Below, one piece after another: positions 54,972 to 64,000 of a DNA stretch of 64,000 nt. Location: contig CM059621.1 in NCBI GenBank assembly GCA_030435675.1, positions 6,076,001 through 6,140,000 of the forward strand, read 5' to 3'. A program made the position numbers and the translations under genes. This stretch comes from Steinernema hermaphroditum (lineage: Eukaryota; Nematoda; Chromadorea; Rhabditida; Steinernematidae). How positions within the stretch are numbered: the stretch's first letter is position 1; each line of letters begins with the position of its first letter. The notes under the pieces are model-generated. The model did no database searches. It worked only from the letters and a program-made list of their open reading frames with translations, and was not told the DNA's origin.

Positions 54972-55179
54972 ACATGACACAGCACAGACATCGAAGTTTC
55001 ACAGCATCTTCGGTGGCTTCCAGGCGAAGAGATCAACAGGGAGTATGCGTGGCGGTGTAGTACAGTGGGCGAAGTGGAATGCAATCAGCTGTCGGCTCTT
55101 CGGACTTTAGAGTTGCAACGCTTCTTCGGCTTCTCTGGCGGGGCGGGTGGAGTCGGTCGGTAGTGACTAGTTTCTTGGC

Positions 55180-55260
55180 AAGACGGTGGAACTACGGCTC
55201 CCTGGTGTTCCAGGCCTTCTGGGAGCCGGGGCGATCATTCTCCTTCACCTCGAAAATTTC
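55180..55260. repeat. Dispersed repeat R2 copy
   Basis: GGAACTACGGCTCCCTGGTGTTCCAGGCC... matches about 5330-5390; partial copies occur near 830, 18700 (inverted), 39210 and 56540. Non-coding. Confidence 0.55.
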
Positions 55261-55428
55261 ACAAAATTGCTCCTATACGGAGTTTTACGTCCGAAGGGTG
55301 CGTCCAATCGGGCCACGACAATGCATCGCTCTGTGCATTGTAACCTGTGTTGTTTGGCCATACAATGACTCACATGATATACATAAATATCTGACAAAGA
55401 AAGTGGATCAAATTGAAGTTTACAAAAC

Positions 55429-56295
55429 ATGAACTACCTTCCGCGTGCCTTTTACGATGACGTCTTCGGCCAATTGGAGAGGAACGACATCGAACAAGCA
55501 AGGAAATTGGCCGGCACACCAGGGATCATGACATCCGATCATTGTAGGAAAAGACGTGAGCTCACCATGTGGGTGGTTCTCAACATCAAGGAGAATCTTT
55601 GCGGTTTCGAGCTACTGGAAAGACCAGTGACATCGATTACCACTGTTCCTCTCAGCGATTTGCACTCGAAGTACGATAGAATAACGAAGGTCAACTTTAT
55701 TAATTCTCCGAAAGGACAGACCGAAGGATACCAAGCCATGCCTTTCAACGAGGCACTTAACAAGATTTCTCTCGCACTTCGTTTCGCTTCTAACTGTGAA
55801 CTTGAGGCTTTAGCTGATAATCGCTACGCAATTGTATTCTTTAAACCGTTCTTCAAACTCCTGGGACGATCACAAACGTTCAAATCAGTAAGAACTCCTA
55901 ATTACGGAGAAGAATGCGAGGAGTTTGTGAGGAAGCAGCTGAAATCAGCTCATCTCGAGCAACTGTTGTTGTACAGATACTGGCCTGTGGGCTTCAAAAA
56001 ATCAATTGCTTCTTGGACCCAAAACCCCAAATTCCGCAGTCTGTATAGTGATTCCATGGTTAAAATGCTCGGCTATAAAACCGTAGTGTCTTTGCTGCAA
56101 CGCTGGGCTGATGGCGAGTTGAAAGAGCTTTCAGTTAGTGCATGTATCTCCTGCAAAAAGAAACATATTCTTAGACACTTGAAGAAATTAGGATGTACAT
56201 CGAAAGGATCGACGTTCAAATTGGCCAACCGACACAATTTGGAACTTTCATTTAGTGATGATTTCAGTCGGATGTACTTGGATATTAGTGACTGA
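55429..56295 (+). CDS. Uncharacterised single-exon protein, F-box-like start
   Basis: A 288-residue uninterrupted frame beginning MNYLPRAFYDDVFGQLERNDIEQ. This opening (Leu-Pro then an amphipathic helix with an Asp-Val-Phe) is like that of the large nematode families of F-box-type or F-box-associated proteins, but the F-box itself is not convincing. The rest alternates short hydrophobic and charged stretches without a membrane segment or signal peptide, and has a CxxC-like pair (ACISCKKKH) near residue 240. It is probably a soluble intracellular protein. If it belongs to the F-box expansion, it would pick targets for ubiquitin ligase; this is unproven. No introns and no obvious acceptor right before the start. 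Confidence 0.6.
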   Translation: MNYLPRAFYDDVFGQLERNDIEQARKLAGTPGIMTSDHCRKRRELTMWVVLNIKENLCGFELLERPVTSITTVPLSDLHSKYDRITKVNFINSPKGQTEGYQAMPFNEALNKISLALRFASNCELEALADNRYAIVFFKPFFKLLGRSQTFKSVRTPNYGEECEEFVRKQLKSAHLEQLLLYRYWPVGFKKSIASWTQNPKFRSLYSDSMVKMLGYKTVVSLLQRWADGELKELSVSACISCKKKHILRHLKKLGCTSKGSTFKLANRHNLELSFSDDFSRMYLDISD

Positions 56296-57391
56296 TGGTA
56301 CCGTGTAGCCACTTCTTAAAGGAGTGTATTGGGCAAGTGAAAGTGTCGGTTTATAAAAATGATGTTCTGGTGATCCAAGTATTGTGTTGCGTTTTCAAGG
56401 GCTGTGTTTCCGCACTCTTATTATGGCACTTGCTGGCAGTAACTAGTAATCGAAGAAGCGGCACATGTTTGAATACGTTCATTTTCAGCAGTGAGAACAG
56501 TACCAGTCACGCTTTCCTGACTGGCTTCGAGGCGAGACGATGGAACCACGACTCCGTGGCGTTCCAAGCCGGGAGGGAGGGCGATATGTGCCAACAGCGA
56601 CAAACAAGAACGACCGCTCACTCAATTCATCCGAGTGAACGAGAGAGCGAGTGGACGACCCGACCGATCGCTACGAACAACCCTTGTTTACATATTACTT
56701 TACTTACTTTTACTTTATTTCGTGAATCAAAGGCAGTTCGCATTGCACGACATCGAAAATAGACAAATCGAGGATATCACGGGGAGCAGGCTTCATCCCT
56801 GGCGTGGCGTTGATGTCAAACCAGTCGGTGGCGTTCCACTTCACGGGGTATGCAGAAATGCAGCCGTATTCCTGGCGTCGTTAGCGGTGCTGGGACTACG
56901 GCTTCCGGGTGTCCCAATTTCTTCTGGAGGCCGGAAGACTCACAAATGCCACAGGGTTTGCCATCTGACCAGCCAGACGCTCAGAGAGCGACCGCTCGCC
57001 ACCGCGACACCTGTGGTGGTAGAGATCAAAAACGTAGAATTGTTACAGGCTTCACTTTATTCAATGAATCGAATTCCATATGTATGGGATGGTCAAAAAG
57101 GACCTTGGATGTGACGACAGGACCGCGCAGTTTGATGGTTTTGATGTAACTTTATGTATCCCCATCTCGGAACAGCCCCTATTGATATCGCCCTTCGCTT
57201 GCCATCTTCTTGAAATAAGCACGCCCAAGTGTAAGCACTGCGCAATCTGAAACTTGCCGCACATTCTCACGTTTCAATTGGTCATATCTGGGAAAAGTTT
57301 TGTTTTCAAGCACTCAAGTCAACAGCGGCGTAGTCTTTCAGCAACATTCGGAAACTAGGACACTTCATCGTCTAAGCGGAAGTCGGCCGCT
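56296..57391. other. Repeat-rich spacer (R2, inverted R3)
   Basis: About 56480-56680 is an R2-like repeat (CGACCGCTCACTCAATTCATCCGAGTGAACGAGAGAGCGAG relates to about 39270-39330). About 56700-56830 is an R3 copy in inverted orientation (TTTATTTCGTGAATCAAAGGCA...). No gene supported. Confidence 0.5.
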
Positions 57392-57651
57392 ATGCTGGAC
57401 AAATTTGAGCTACAATCAGGTAAGACCGCTTTGCTGACGGATACGCATTTACATATCTAGGGATGAAGAACCAATCCACGGAACTTTTCTACGTGGTCGC
57501 GTCCATCGTTCTCGTCTTTCTCTTCATTATGTTCATCGCGTTCTTATTGACTTTCTGCTTTCAAGTGATCGCGACACAGATATTGTGCCGACAGAGATGC
57601 GAGAGATGTGAGGGATGTGAGGTTGCTGAAGATCAGTGTGAGCTTGTTTGA
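57392..57651 (+). CDS. Two-exon membrane micropeptide, copy 1
   Basis: Exons 57392-57419 and 57461-57651 (219 nt, 72 aa) with a 41-base GT..AG intron. Exon 1 encodes MLDKFELQS plus the first base of a Gly codon. Exon 2 gives a short lumenal or outer part (NQSTELFY, with an NxS glycosylation site), one membrane span of about 25 residues (about 19-44), a cysteine-rich cytoplasmic part and the end VAEDQCELV. The paralogue at 63143-63386 has the same 28-base first exon, phase, span and C-terminus (VAKEDTCVFV), so this is a real gene family. The end in a hydrophobic Val resembles a PDZ ligand (speculative). Family unknown to me. Confidence 0.7.
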
Positions 57652-60600
57652 AGTGCATAACTTGTGCAATTGTTACAGTACGTCTAAAGAAAGATATAAA
57701 TCACATCGCTTTTTTCTAGATTCCGGTGGTCACGACATCCTAGTAGAGCAAACAGCCGTCCCATCAGCATGCACGGGCATCAAAGGCGTTGCTTTAGTCG
57801 TACAGCAAAATCCCAAGGTGACGCAACTTTATCTTCATCCATGGGGCAGCATTTCAAATGAAACGGACATTTCTGGGATATTTTCAATAGAATAAGCGAT
57901 TTACCGTTCAAATTCAAGCGAGATGGAATCCCATCATCGGAGTTTCCGGCGTTGTAGTGGGCCCTCGCCTGGATGTGGTGGCGTAGTGGAGGGTAGTGTT
58001 GGGCTTCTTGGTACACTCGTTGTACCAGCATACCTTAAATTCAATGTCTTCATTGGAGTCCACAGTTGATGTTCGAGGAATCCAGCTTCGTGACGTGCCA
58101 TCCGAAAGGTCGCCGACGCTCTACAAAAGAAGATAAACGGATCAAGGACCTATCTCCCGAAGTAGATGCGATATCTCTGTTCCCCAAACGCCCTGAGAAG
58201 CTGAAGTTCTGCCGCTCTTTTTTGAGGAGCGATGATTCCCATATGCCCCTGAAGCGCATCGCCACCCACAGGTGCGACATCAGTACCGCGCCAGCCGGCT
58301 GCAAGAGACATCCTCTGTTTGATGCTATTCGGTGTCATGGATTCGGGGAATAAGTCGCTTTCTGGATATACGAGAGTACAATACTGTAGAAGATAGCATA
58401 ACAATCAAACCTACTTTAATCAGCTTAGTCTCTCAAAATAACAGAATTACACCTTATAATACATGTCAAAGTGCACATAAAATAAATGTATCACATCATA
58501 GCTATTGGTTCTTTTGTTTCATCAACGATCAAGTATAATCAGAGCCTTCTTTGGTTTTTGAATCCTAGCAAGACATCGACTGAGAGTTCTGGAGTTCAAA
58601 TCTAAAGTTGTACATGTACACTATCAGCAGCACTGTCTGTGCACTATCTAAGTCACTCATGGTAACGCGCTTTTGTCCATTGTAACAAGTGATTTTTGGC
58701 TTAGGTGATTTTCATTATTGTCCGTCATTAAATTTTTTATTAGCCTTATGACTCTGCCTTGAAAAGTCCAGATTTAAGTTTCCCTTTTCACCTACTCAGC
58801 CATCTCTTTTAAGTATCACTCCTTCTGTTTGATAGCATTTTATCTGAAGGTGATATTGATAGGAAACAATCCATCCAGGTTACTGCCATCATACGTACTC
58901 ATACGTACGCCATATACTTGCCGGATAAAGTTTGATGTTCGTATTGAGCATTGGTTGAATGTTCTTTGTTGTGGCGATCCTAAGATGCTCTATAGAGTTA
59001 TCACAAACATAATCTTGCGAATACAATAGAACAATGAAAACGGCCTACACTCTTCGGACAATCCTTTTTAGAAGCAAGGTATTCTACGCCCTTTTGATCT
59101 TTGATGTTTGTGTACTGTCGCCTATGTTAGAGCTCATTTCACGAAGTCCTTTTTCCTTTGTGGCGATAGCGATCGGTCTGGTCGTCATTTTGGCTCTCGC
59201 TTTTTCTGAGGTTCATTCCGATGAGTCTTTGGTGCGGCCCCGATTCCCAGAGGAACTGGAAAACCAGGAAGCCGTACTTTCACCAAGGAGCTCTTCACAC
59301 TGCCGGCGCCTCTCGACAGGATTCAACCTCATTGCCACTTCAAGCCAGAAGAAGATCAATGTCAACGGTGTGATTTGGTCTTTCTTGTGCATATATGAGA
59401 CGTGTTATATTTTTCCCGCTTTAAGCGTTATTCAAAGCGAGTGTAGTTTAGAAATCATTACAGTGACGCGGATTATACACGAATAGTTTCTAATTTTAGT
59501 TTGCGATTAACACAATAAGTGATAACTACTGTAATACACTTGCACTTGGAAAAGAATTATTTTGTGAGCGCCGCCCTGATTATTTTGATTCAGGCGATTA
59601 ATATAACAAAGTTTAATGCTCGTTATAAGGGTTGTTCATAGCCTGGCTTCAAATGCGATATCTGAGAAGGGCGCCGACTTAATACTCCTCCATTCTTGAG
59701 TTGAACCACATAATTCAACCATGAAATTAAAATTACGAACCCAACATTTAACTATCCAGAGAGGTCAACCTGGGGCTGGCTCGTGTCAGATTCCTGCTTG
59801 ATAGTTTTTCGCATTTTTTTCTTTATTTTACGATGACTGCACATTGTGAATTTTTAATCTACGATGACGAGTGACCAGTGAAGTCGGCTTGAGCCCAATA
59901 GGCACATGTGTCGGTTCAGTTTGGCATGAAGCTAGTCGAGTCAGAGCCGGCATAATTTCACCTAGCCAGCATCTCCGGTTCAAACCTATGGAAATGGCAC
60001 TTGTTCGTTTGTTTTCACAGTTTGACTTATTTTGAGATGAAGTGCATAATATTTGATTTATTTGGAAATGTAGCAGAGAAATGTAAATATGCCGACACCA
60101 TGTAGATGAAATGTAGATCCACGGTTTTCAGATATAAAAAAAATAATTTCATGCACAACGACGGTTTCAGTGGATTGTGGTTTCAGCATATTATATTTCA
60201 TCGTATGTCGTGTATTTTTAACATTCAAGTACTTTCTATAAACACGTCTATGTATTTTTAAACAGGTTCAAACAGATGATATTTGTCTACCATGGCTTCC
60301 CATTTAATTTTGTCTAGAATTTTGTTAGATAGTTAGACGAATGACCAGGCAAGCCGACTGGAACCTCCCACTCAGCGGTGAATCTACAGTCCGCGATCTG
60401 TTTATACCGCTGTTCGATTGATCGAATTTGTTCTCAGTACATAAAGCGGTGCCTGAGTAGGCGGTTCGGCTTGGCTTGGCTCGGCTTAATTCGTTTCACT
60501 GTGAGCAACTATGCCCACAGTGCCCTTTAATTCATTTAATTCATGTTATTATTTCGCATGAATCAATGTATTCCGACATAAGCGTGTTCGTGGCATTATG

Positions 60601-60926
60601 TGCAAAGATGACGCTATACAAATCTGCTGTGAGTGGACAACATGCAGCAGACGGAAATTTAATAGATGAATCGCTCTAAGGAACTGGACCGTGAGAAAGT
60701 ATCAGGAACCTCTTAAAGTTCACGTTCGCATTCGTGTGCAGATTTTAGTTTCTTAACATTTTGTGAGCTGTTCGCAGAATTCCTACACTTCATGGGTTTG
60801 TGTCTTTAGTTCACAGTTACTCGGTTTAGTAATGCATTTGAGAAATCTGGAGAATACTGTGTTTGCGCGAAGAATGACCTACTCCAGGCCTACTCGTTAT
60901 ATGTTCTCCCTGTTCAGGTCTCGATA
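57652..60926. other. Gene-poor stretch with R3, R1 and R4 repeats
   Basis: R3-like DNA at 58080-58350, an R1 copy at about 59200-59410 (GAAGAAGATCAATGTCAACGGTGTGATTTGGTC) and R4 at about 59880-60070 (inverted relative to 16535-16670). The 150-codon frame at 59034-59486 runs into the R1 repeat and is not convincing, although its first 65 codons are hydrophobic. No other gene seen. Confidence 0.5.
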
Positions 60927-62167
60927 ATGGAGTTCTTCATCTTTCATCGCAACGAATACGAATACTACTACAACTGCTCAAAATACACTTCTGAAGAATG
61001 GACAGCTTTTGGCGAGAAACAGACGACGATCGGCGCTTACAGCCTTGTACTATCTCTCGTGGCTTTTGTCAGTGAAATTCTGTTAACTGCAGTAATCGAG
61101 CGCTTTTAGCTACTCTACGTACCGTGTATGAAAGTTATGCGTGAAAAGAAACTGTGGCAACTAAACTGCTACAAACTGATGTTCCTGAATGGGATAGTCG
61201 ATCTCATCGGAGTTGTCGGAAGTTTCATCTCCGGTTTTCTGAGTCTTAAAGGTGTTGTATTCTGTTCTTATCCAACCTTCTTATACATCACAGGAACGGT
61301 AGTAGTATGTAAGTGAATTCGTGGGAATCTCTTGAAAATGCCTTATGTGCTTAGCTCAATACGCCACTCAACAAGTGGTCGCAGTTCTTTTGGCTATAAA
61401 CCGATGTCTCGAGTTCTGGCAGAAGCCAGCCCTCACAGGACTGTTCGAAGGAAAGCGCATCTACCTTTGGTGGATGATCCCGACCGTCCATTTTCTGTGC
61501 ATGCTGTTCTATACGGTCGCTTGTCCATTCAACTCAATTGTGAATATGTGGATGTTTGATCCCTATATTGGTATCCCTGGTATTGAAGCTGACAACTCAC
61601 TGGTGGGTCTAATATACGGCTTCACAAAATGAAATCTACCCATGTTTAGTACAAGGATGTCCCACTACTTAATTACACGAATCTGTTCGCTTTTCTAACT
61701 CTAAACGGATCTTATATATTCCTCATCGGTTCGGTTATGTATAAGACCAGCCAAGGAAGCAAGGTATTCCTGAACAAGGTCCAGAAACAGGTATGCCTCG
61801 GTTTACTCGTGACAGCTTTGGACAGTTTTTCAGATAACGATACAAGCACTCTTGATTTGCCTCACTATCACCGTCTGTTCGTCCATCTATGTATGCTTCG
61901 AGTACTTTCCAACCTTTCTGAATCCCGCTTTCCTCACTGTGGACTTCCTCTTGTGGCAGTGGGGATGTTGTAGGTAGTGCACCCTTGCTGAAATAATATG
62001 CTATCCTAGGCGGAGCAGTACTCATTTACATGGCCATGAACAGAACGCTCAGGCAAGGCGTCATCCACTTCTATTTGAGGCTCTGCCGGTACGATCCAGC
62101 GGTTGCTTCAACGAGTAGCAATCCTTATGTCGCGAGCATCTCGGCAGCTATGCCGCGAACAGCCTAG
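60927..62167 (+). CDS. Srt-family 7TM chemoreceptor (Srt-4 here)
   Basis: Six exons: 60927-61067, 61110-61308, 61355-61602, 61650-61790, 61834-61969 and 62010-62167 (1023 nt, 340 aa). Motifs: YYYNCSKYTSEEW, LLYVPCMKVM, LNCYKLMFLNG, AINRCLEFW, FEGKRIYLW, FDPYIGIPGI, CFEYFPTF and GAVLIYMAMNRTLRQGV. It is closest to Srt-1 (shared EEW, PCMK.M, LFxNG, FEGKR, DP.LGIPxI), but keeps the pre-TM7 intron that Srt-1 lacks. The exon 1 donor is a weak GTCAGT, supported because it gives the same 141-base exon as in the relatives. A membrane micropeptide gene follows about 1 kb downstream. Confidence 0.86.
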
Positions 62168-63142
62168 AAATATTGAATGTGCTACGTTTTTGAGATAATC
62201 TCTTCCCAATGAGTTTTGTAAACACGATCCTTGTGTGCGAAAAATGAATAGATGCCAATTTGTTGAATGATAAACATGCATTGGAATACAAAAACGCTTT
62301 ATAAAAACACACCTGAGAATCATTGCTTCCATAAGGCAGCTTCGTGTTATAGAGGTTGCACTATCTTGCCAGCTTCGAAGTTGTGTTCCTTCACATCCCA
62401 TGCTATGCGTCATAGAGGCTTCTGTTTCCCACCCAATACCTTGTCTTGACGAGACTCAGAAAAAAGAGAGCTCATATTCGAAGACCGACAGTCGAACTGA
62501 GGAGGTATGGTCGAGATGTGAGAGGGACGGTCCAAACTTGAAGGAGAAAAGCGGTAAAAAGGTAGGATGGTTGACGTCAGAAAAGGGGCAGTTTACATCC
62601 CAGCGGAGATCCTTTGATGGTCACTATTTTCTTCCCCACAATTTTGAGCATCAAAAGCTCGAAGAGATGAACGTGTTATGAGCGTCACATTGCCACAATC
62701 TGTTCATTTCCACCGAAATGTTAATATAAGAATCTTGAAAGACTTCTGGGTCCCACGACTGGGAGAGCTTCTTGAAGTTGAAAACGCCTTATGCTGTGCT
62801 TCTATATCCTTTTACATCCCATCCTCTATTTTCAGTCATCGAACATCGAAGAGCGCTAATGTGATGTGTAAACTTTGTGTTCATTTACTTAAAAAGTGCT
62901 CATTTTCAGAACAGCGGGTAGGATGCCATCCTTTGATACTTCGAAATGTTCTTATTTTAGGAAAGCTGAAAGAGATTCGTTGAACATGGTGTCCAACGGC
63001 AATGTGAGACCTTGGCAACTTCTCAAATTGCTCTCACGCCGGAGAGTCATGTTTTCGAGAAGTAAATATTATTCGATCGGCGAGAAACCTCCTTGTGCGC
63101 TTGTCTCCCTTCACAGCCATCCTTTTCACGATCCCGTTCATA
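62168..63142. other. Intergenic, nothing recognised
   Basis: No gene supported; several 60-100-codon frames overlap without family features. Confidence 0.4.
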
Positions 63143-63386
63143 ATGCTAAATAAAGTACAATTTCTAAAGGGTAGGATGCTCATAGTTTTTCTTAATGTGA
63201 TACGTGTTTTTAGGAAACTACGATCAATCGGTGACCTTCATCTATAAAATGGGATCGATCTTCCTCGTCGTATCACTTCTCTTGCTCATTCTATTTATGT
63301 TAAACTTCTGCATTCGAGAACTTGCCGCTCGGAAGCTTTCGAAACAAAGCCGAGTTGCTAAGGAGGACACCTGTGTGTTTGTATGA
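63143..63386 (+). CDS. Two-exon membrane micropeptide, copy 2
   Basis: Exons 63143-63170 and 63214-63386 (201 nt, 66 aa), intron of 43 bases. Exon 1 (MLNKVQFLK plus one base) corresponds to MLDKFELQS in copy 1. Exon 2 aligns throughout: DQSVTFIY with NQSTELFY, SIFLV with SIVLV, FMLNFC with FLLTFC, then a basic region and the end EDTCVFV. One membrane span, about residues 20-42. The NxS site of copy 1 is not kept. AATAAA lies about 62 bases after the stop. Without exon 1 there is no ATG at the start of the open frame, so splicing is required. Function unknown. Confidence 0.7.
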
Positions 63387-63792
63387 ATGTGCAATATGTA
63401 TCCAAATACTGTGAGTACTCTAGAGACGCAATTATGCGATATTTTTCAATAAATATTTCGTCCTTACTTCTTCGAAGTGAATGTTCATTCGGATCGTTAA
63501 ATGCTTTAACAAAATATACTCATTAAAGATCGCGCGGACGGGTCCGCTCTGCATCGAAAAAGCCGACAGCATCAAACGACAAAGACTAAACCACGAGAAA
63601 AAAAGGACATAAACTTTCGCTAACGCGACTGTAATGCTAACGCAAATATTACTACGACAAAGGCTTTAACTAAAATTTTTCTCGTTTAACACATGTATTT
63701 TATTTCCAGTACAACCGTCTTGAAAGGTCCTACAATTACATAAAATTTTTAACAGTGAGAAATGCAAAAGACGCCACACGTATCTGACAATA
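63387..63792. other. Spacer between convergent genes
   Basis: Contains the 3' ends of two genes that converge; nothing else recognised. Confidence 0.4.
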
Positions 63793-64000
63793 TTAGTATC
63801 CATTTTTCGACAGCCACTGCGAGAGCCGATCTCGATGAAGCCGGTGTTGGCGTCCATTTATGGTAAGTTTCTCCTGCATCCGCTCCAAAAGGTCTTTGTT
63901 CTTCTCCTTCTCCTCCTTGGACAGCAGTAGCTACGGAATGGCAAATAAGAATACTAAATTAAGAGTGGACCATACCATAGCATCTTCATAAAGACTCAGA
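63793..64000 (-). CDS. 3' end of a gene running off the right edge
   Basis: Two exons on the minus strand: 63976-64000 (partial, ending LSLYEDAM) and 63793-63930, which encodes 45 residues and a TAA. The intron of 45 bases has GTATGG and CCGTAG ends. The last exon starts LLLSKEEKEKNKDLLERMQE and is strongly charged with heptad-like spacing, so it is probably the end of a coiled coil; the final residues are LSQWLSKNGY. Too little is visible to name the protein. Confidence 0.6.

Noticed and set aside
57608..57895. A third exon for the micropeptide at 57392
   Set aside because: Joining is possible on splice grounds, but the stop at 57651 gives the EDxCxxV end shared with the paralogue, so the two-exon form is preferred.
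59034..59486. 150-codon frame with a hydrophobic start
   Set aside because: Its second half is the dispersed R1 repeat, and no splice or start context supports it.
1..64000. CRISPR arrays or bacterial operons
   Set aside because: Introns, trans-splice acceptors and nematode receptor families show a eukaryotic genome; no spaced identical repeats were seen.

Overview
The window is nuclear DNA of a rhabditid-type nematode, possibly a diplogastrid such as Pristionchus (genus level is a guess). The grounds are introns of about 40-60 bases, TTTCAG acceptors just upstream of start codons (the signature of spliced-leader trans-splicing), nematode-only chemoreceptor families (Srt and Str/Srd/Srh-like), and a BEL/Pao retroelement of the Env-bearing nematode type. 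All genes are protein coding; no rRNA, intact tRNA or CRISPR was seen.

Layout. 1-6.9 kb: a one-exon globin (minus) in repeat-rich DNA. 7-21.3 kb: an Srt receptor, three intronless Str-superfamily receptors, a Gly/Tyr-rich secreted peptide, a 1.56-kb hAT-like element with 8-bp target duplications, and two tandem single-pass membrane micropeptides. 21.75-30.2 kb: a structurally intact BEL/Pao element (identical 128-bp LTRs, 5-bp target duplication, tRNA-Gly primer site, one 2673-residue Gag-Pol-Env frame). 30.7-33.5 kb: two tandem five-exon genes each with two C2H2 zinc fingers. 34.1-44.1 kb: a dispersed 3.1-kb segmental duplication holding identical receptor genes and a hAT-like MITE, with a six-exon Srt gene between the copies. 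44.2-49.3 kb: a receptor pseudogene, two intronless receptors, a 451-bp tandem array and a mariner transposase remnant. 50.3-52.6 kb: a ten-exon carotenoid oxygenase with all four iron-binding histidines. 53.6-64 kb: two more Srt genes, a one-exon gene of unknown function, a two-member family of two-exon membrane micropeptides, and the 3' end of a gene running off the right edge.

Most genes look environmental or sensory: eleven intact 7TM chemoreceptors, a globin, a secreted Gly/Tyr-rich peptide and a carotenoid/retinoid enzyme. The repeats explain much of the local duplication. Exon coordinates were assembled by reading splice sites and checking frame; they have no transcript support. Family names for the Str-superfamily receptors are by general resemblance only.
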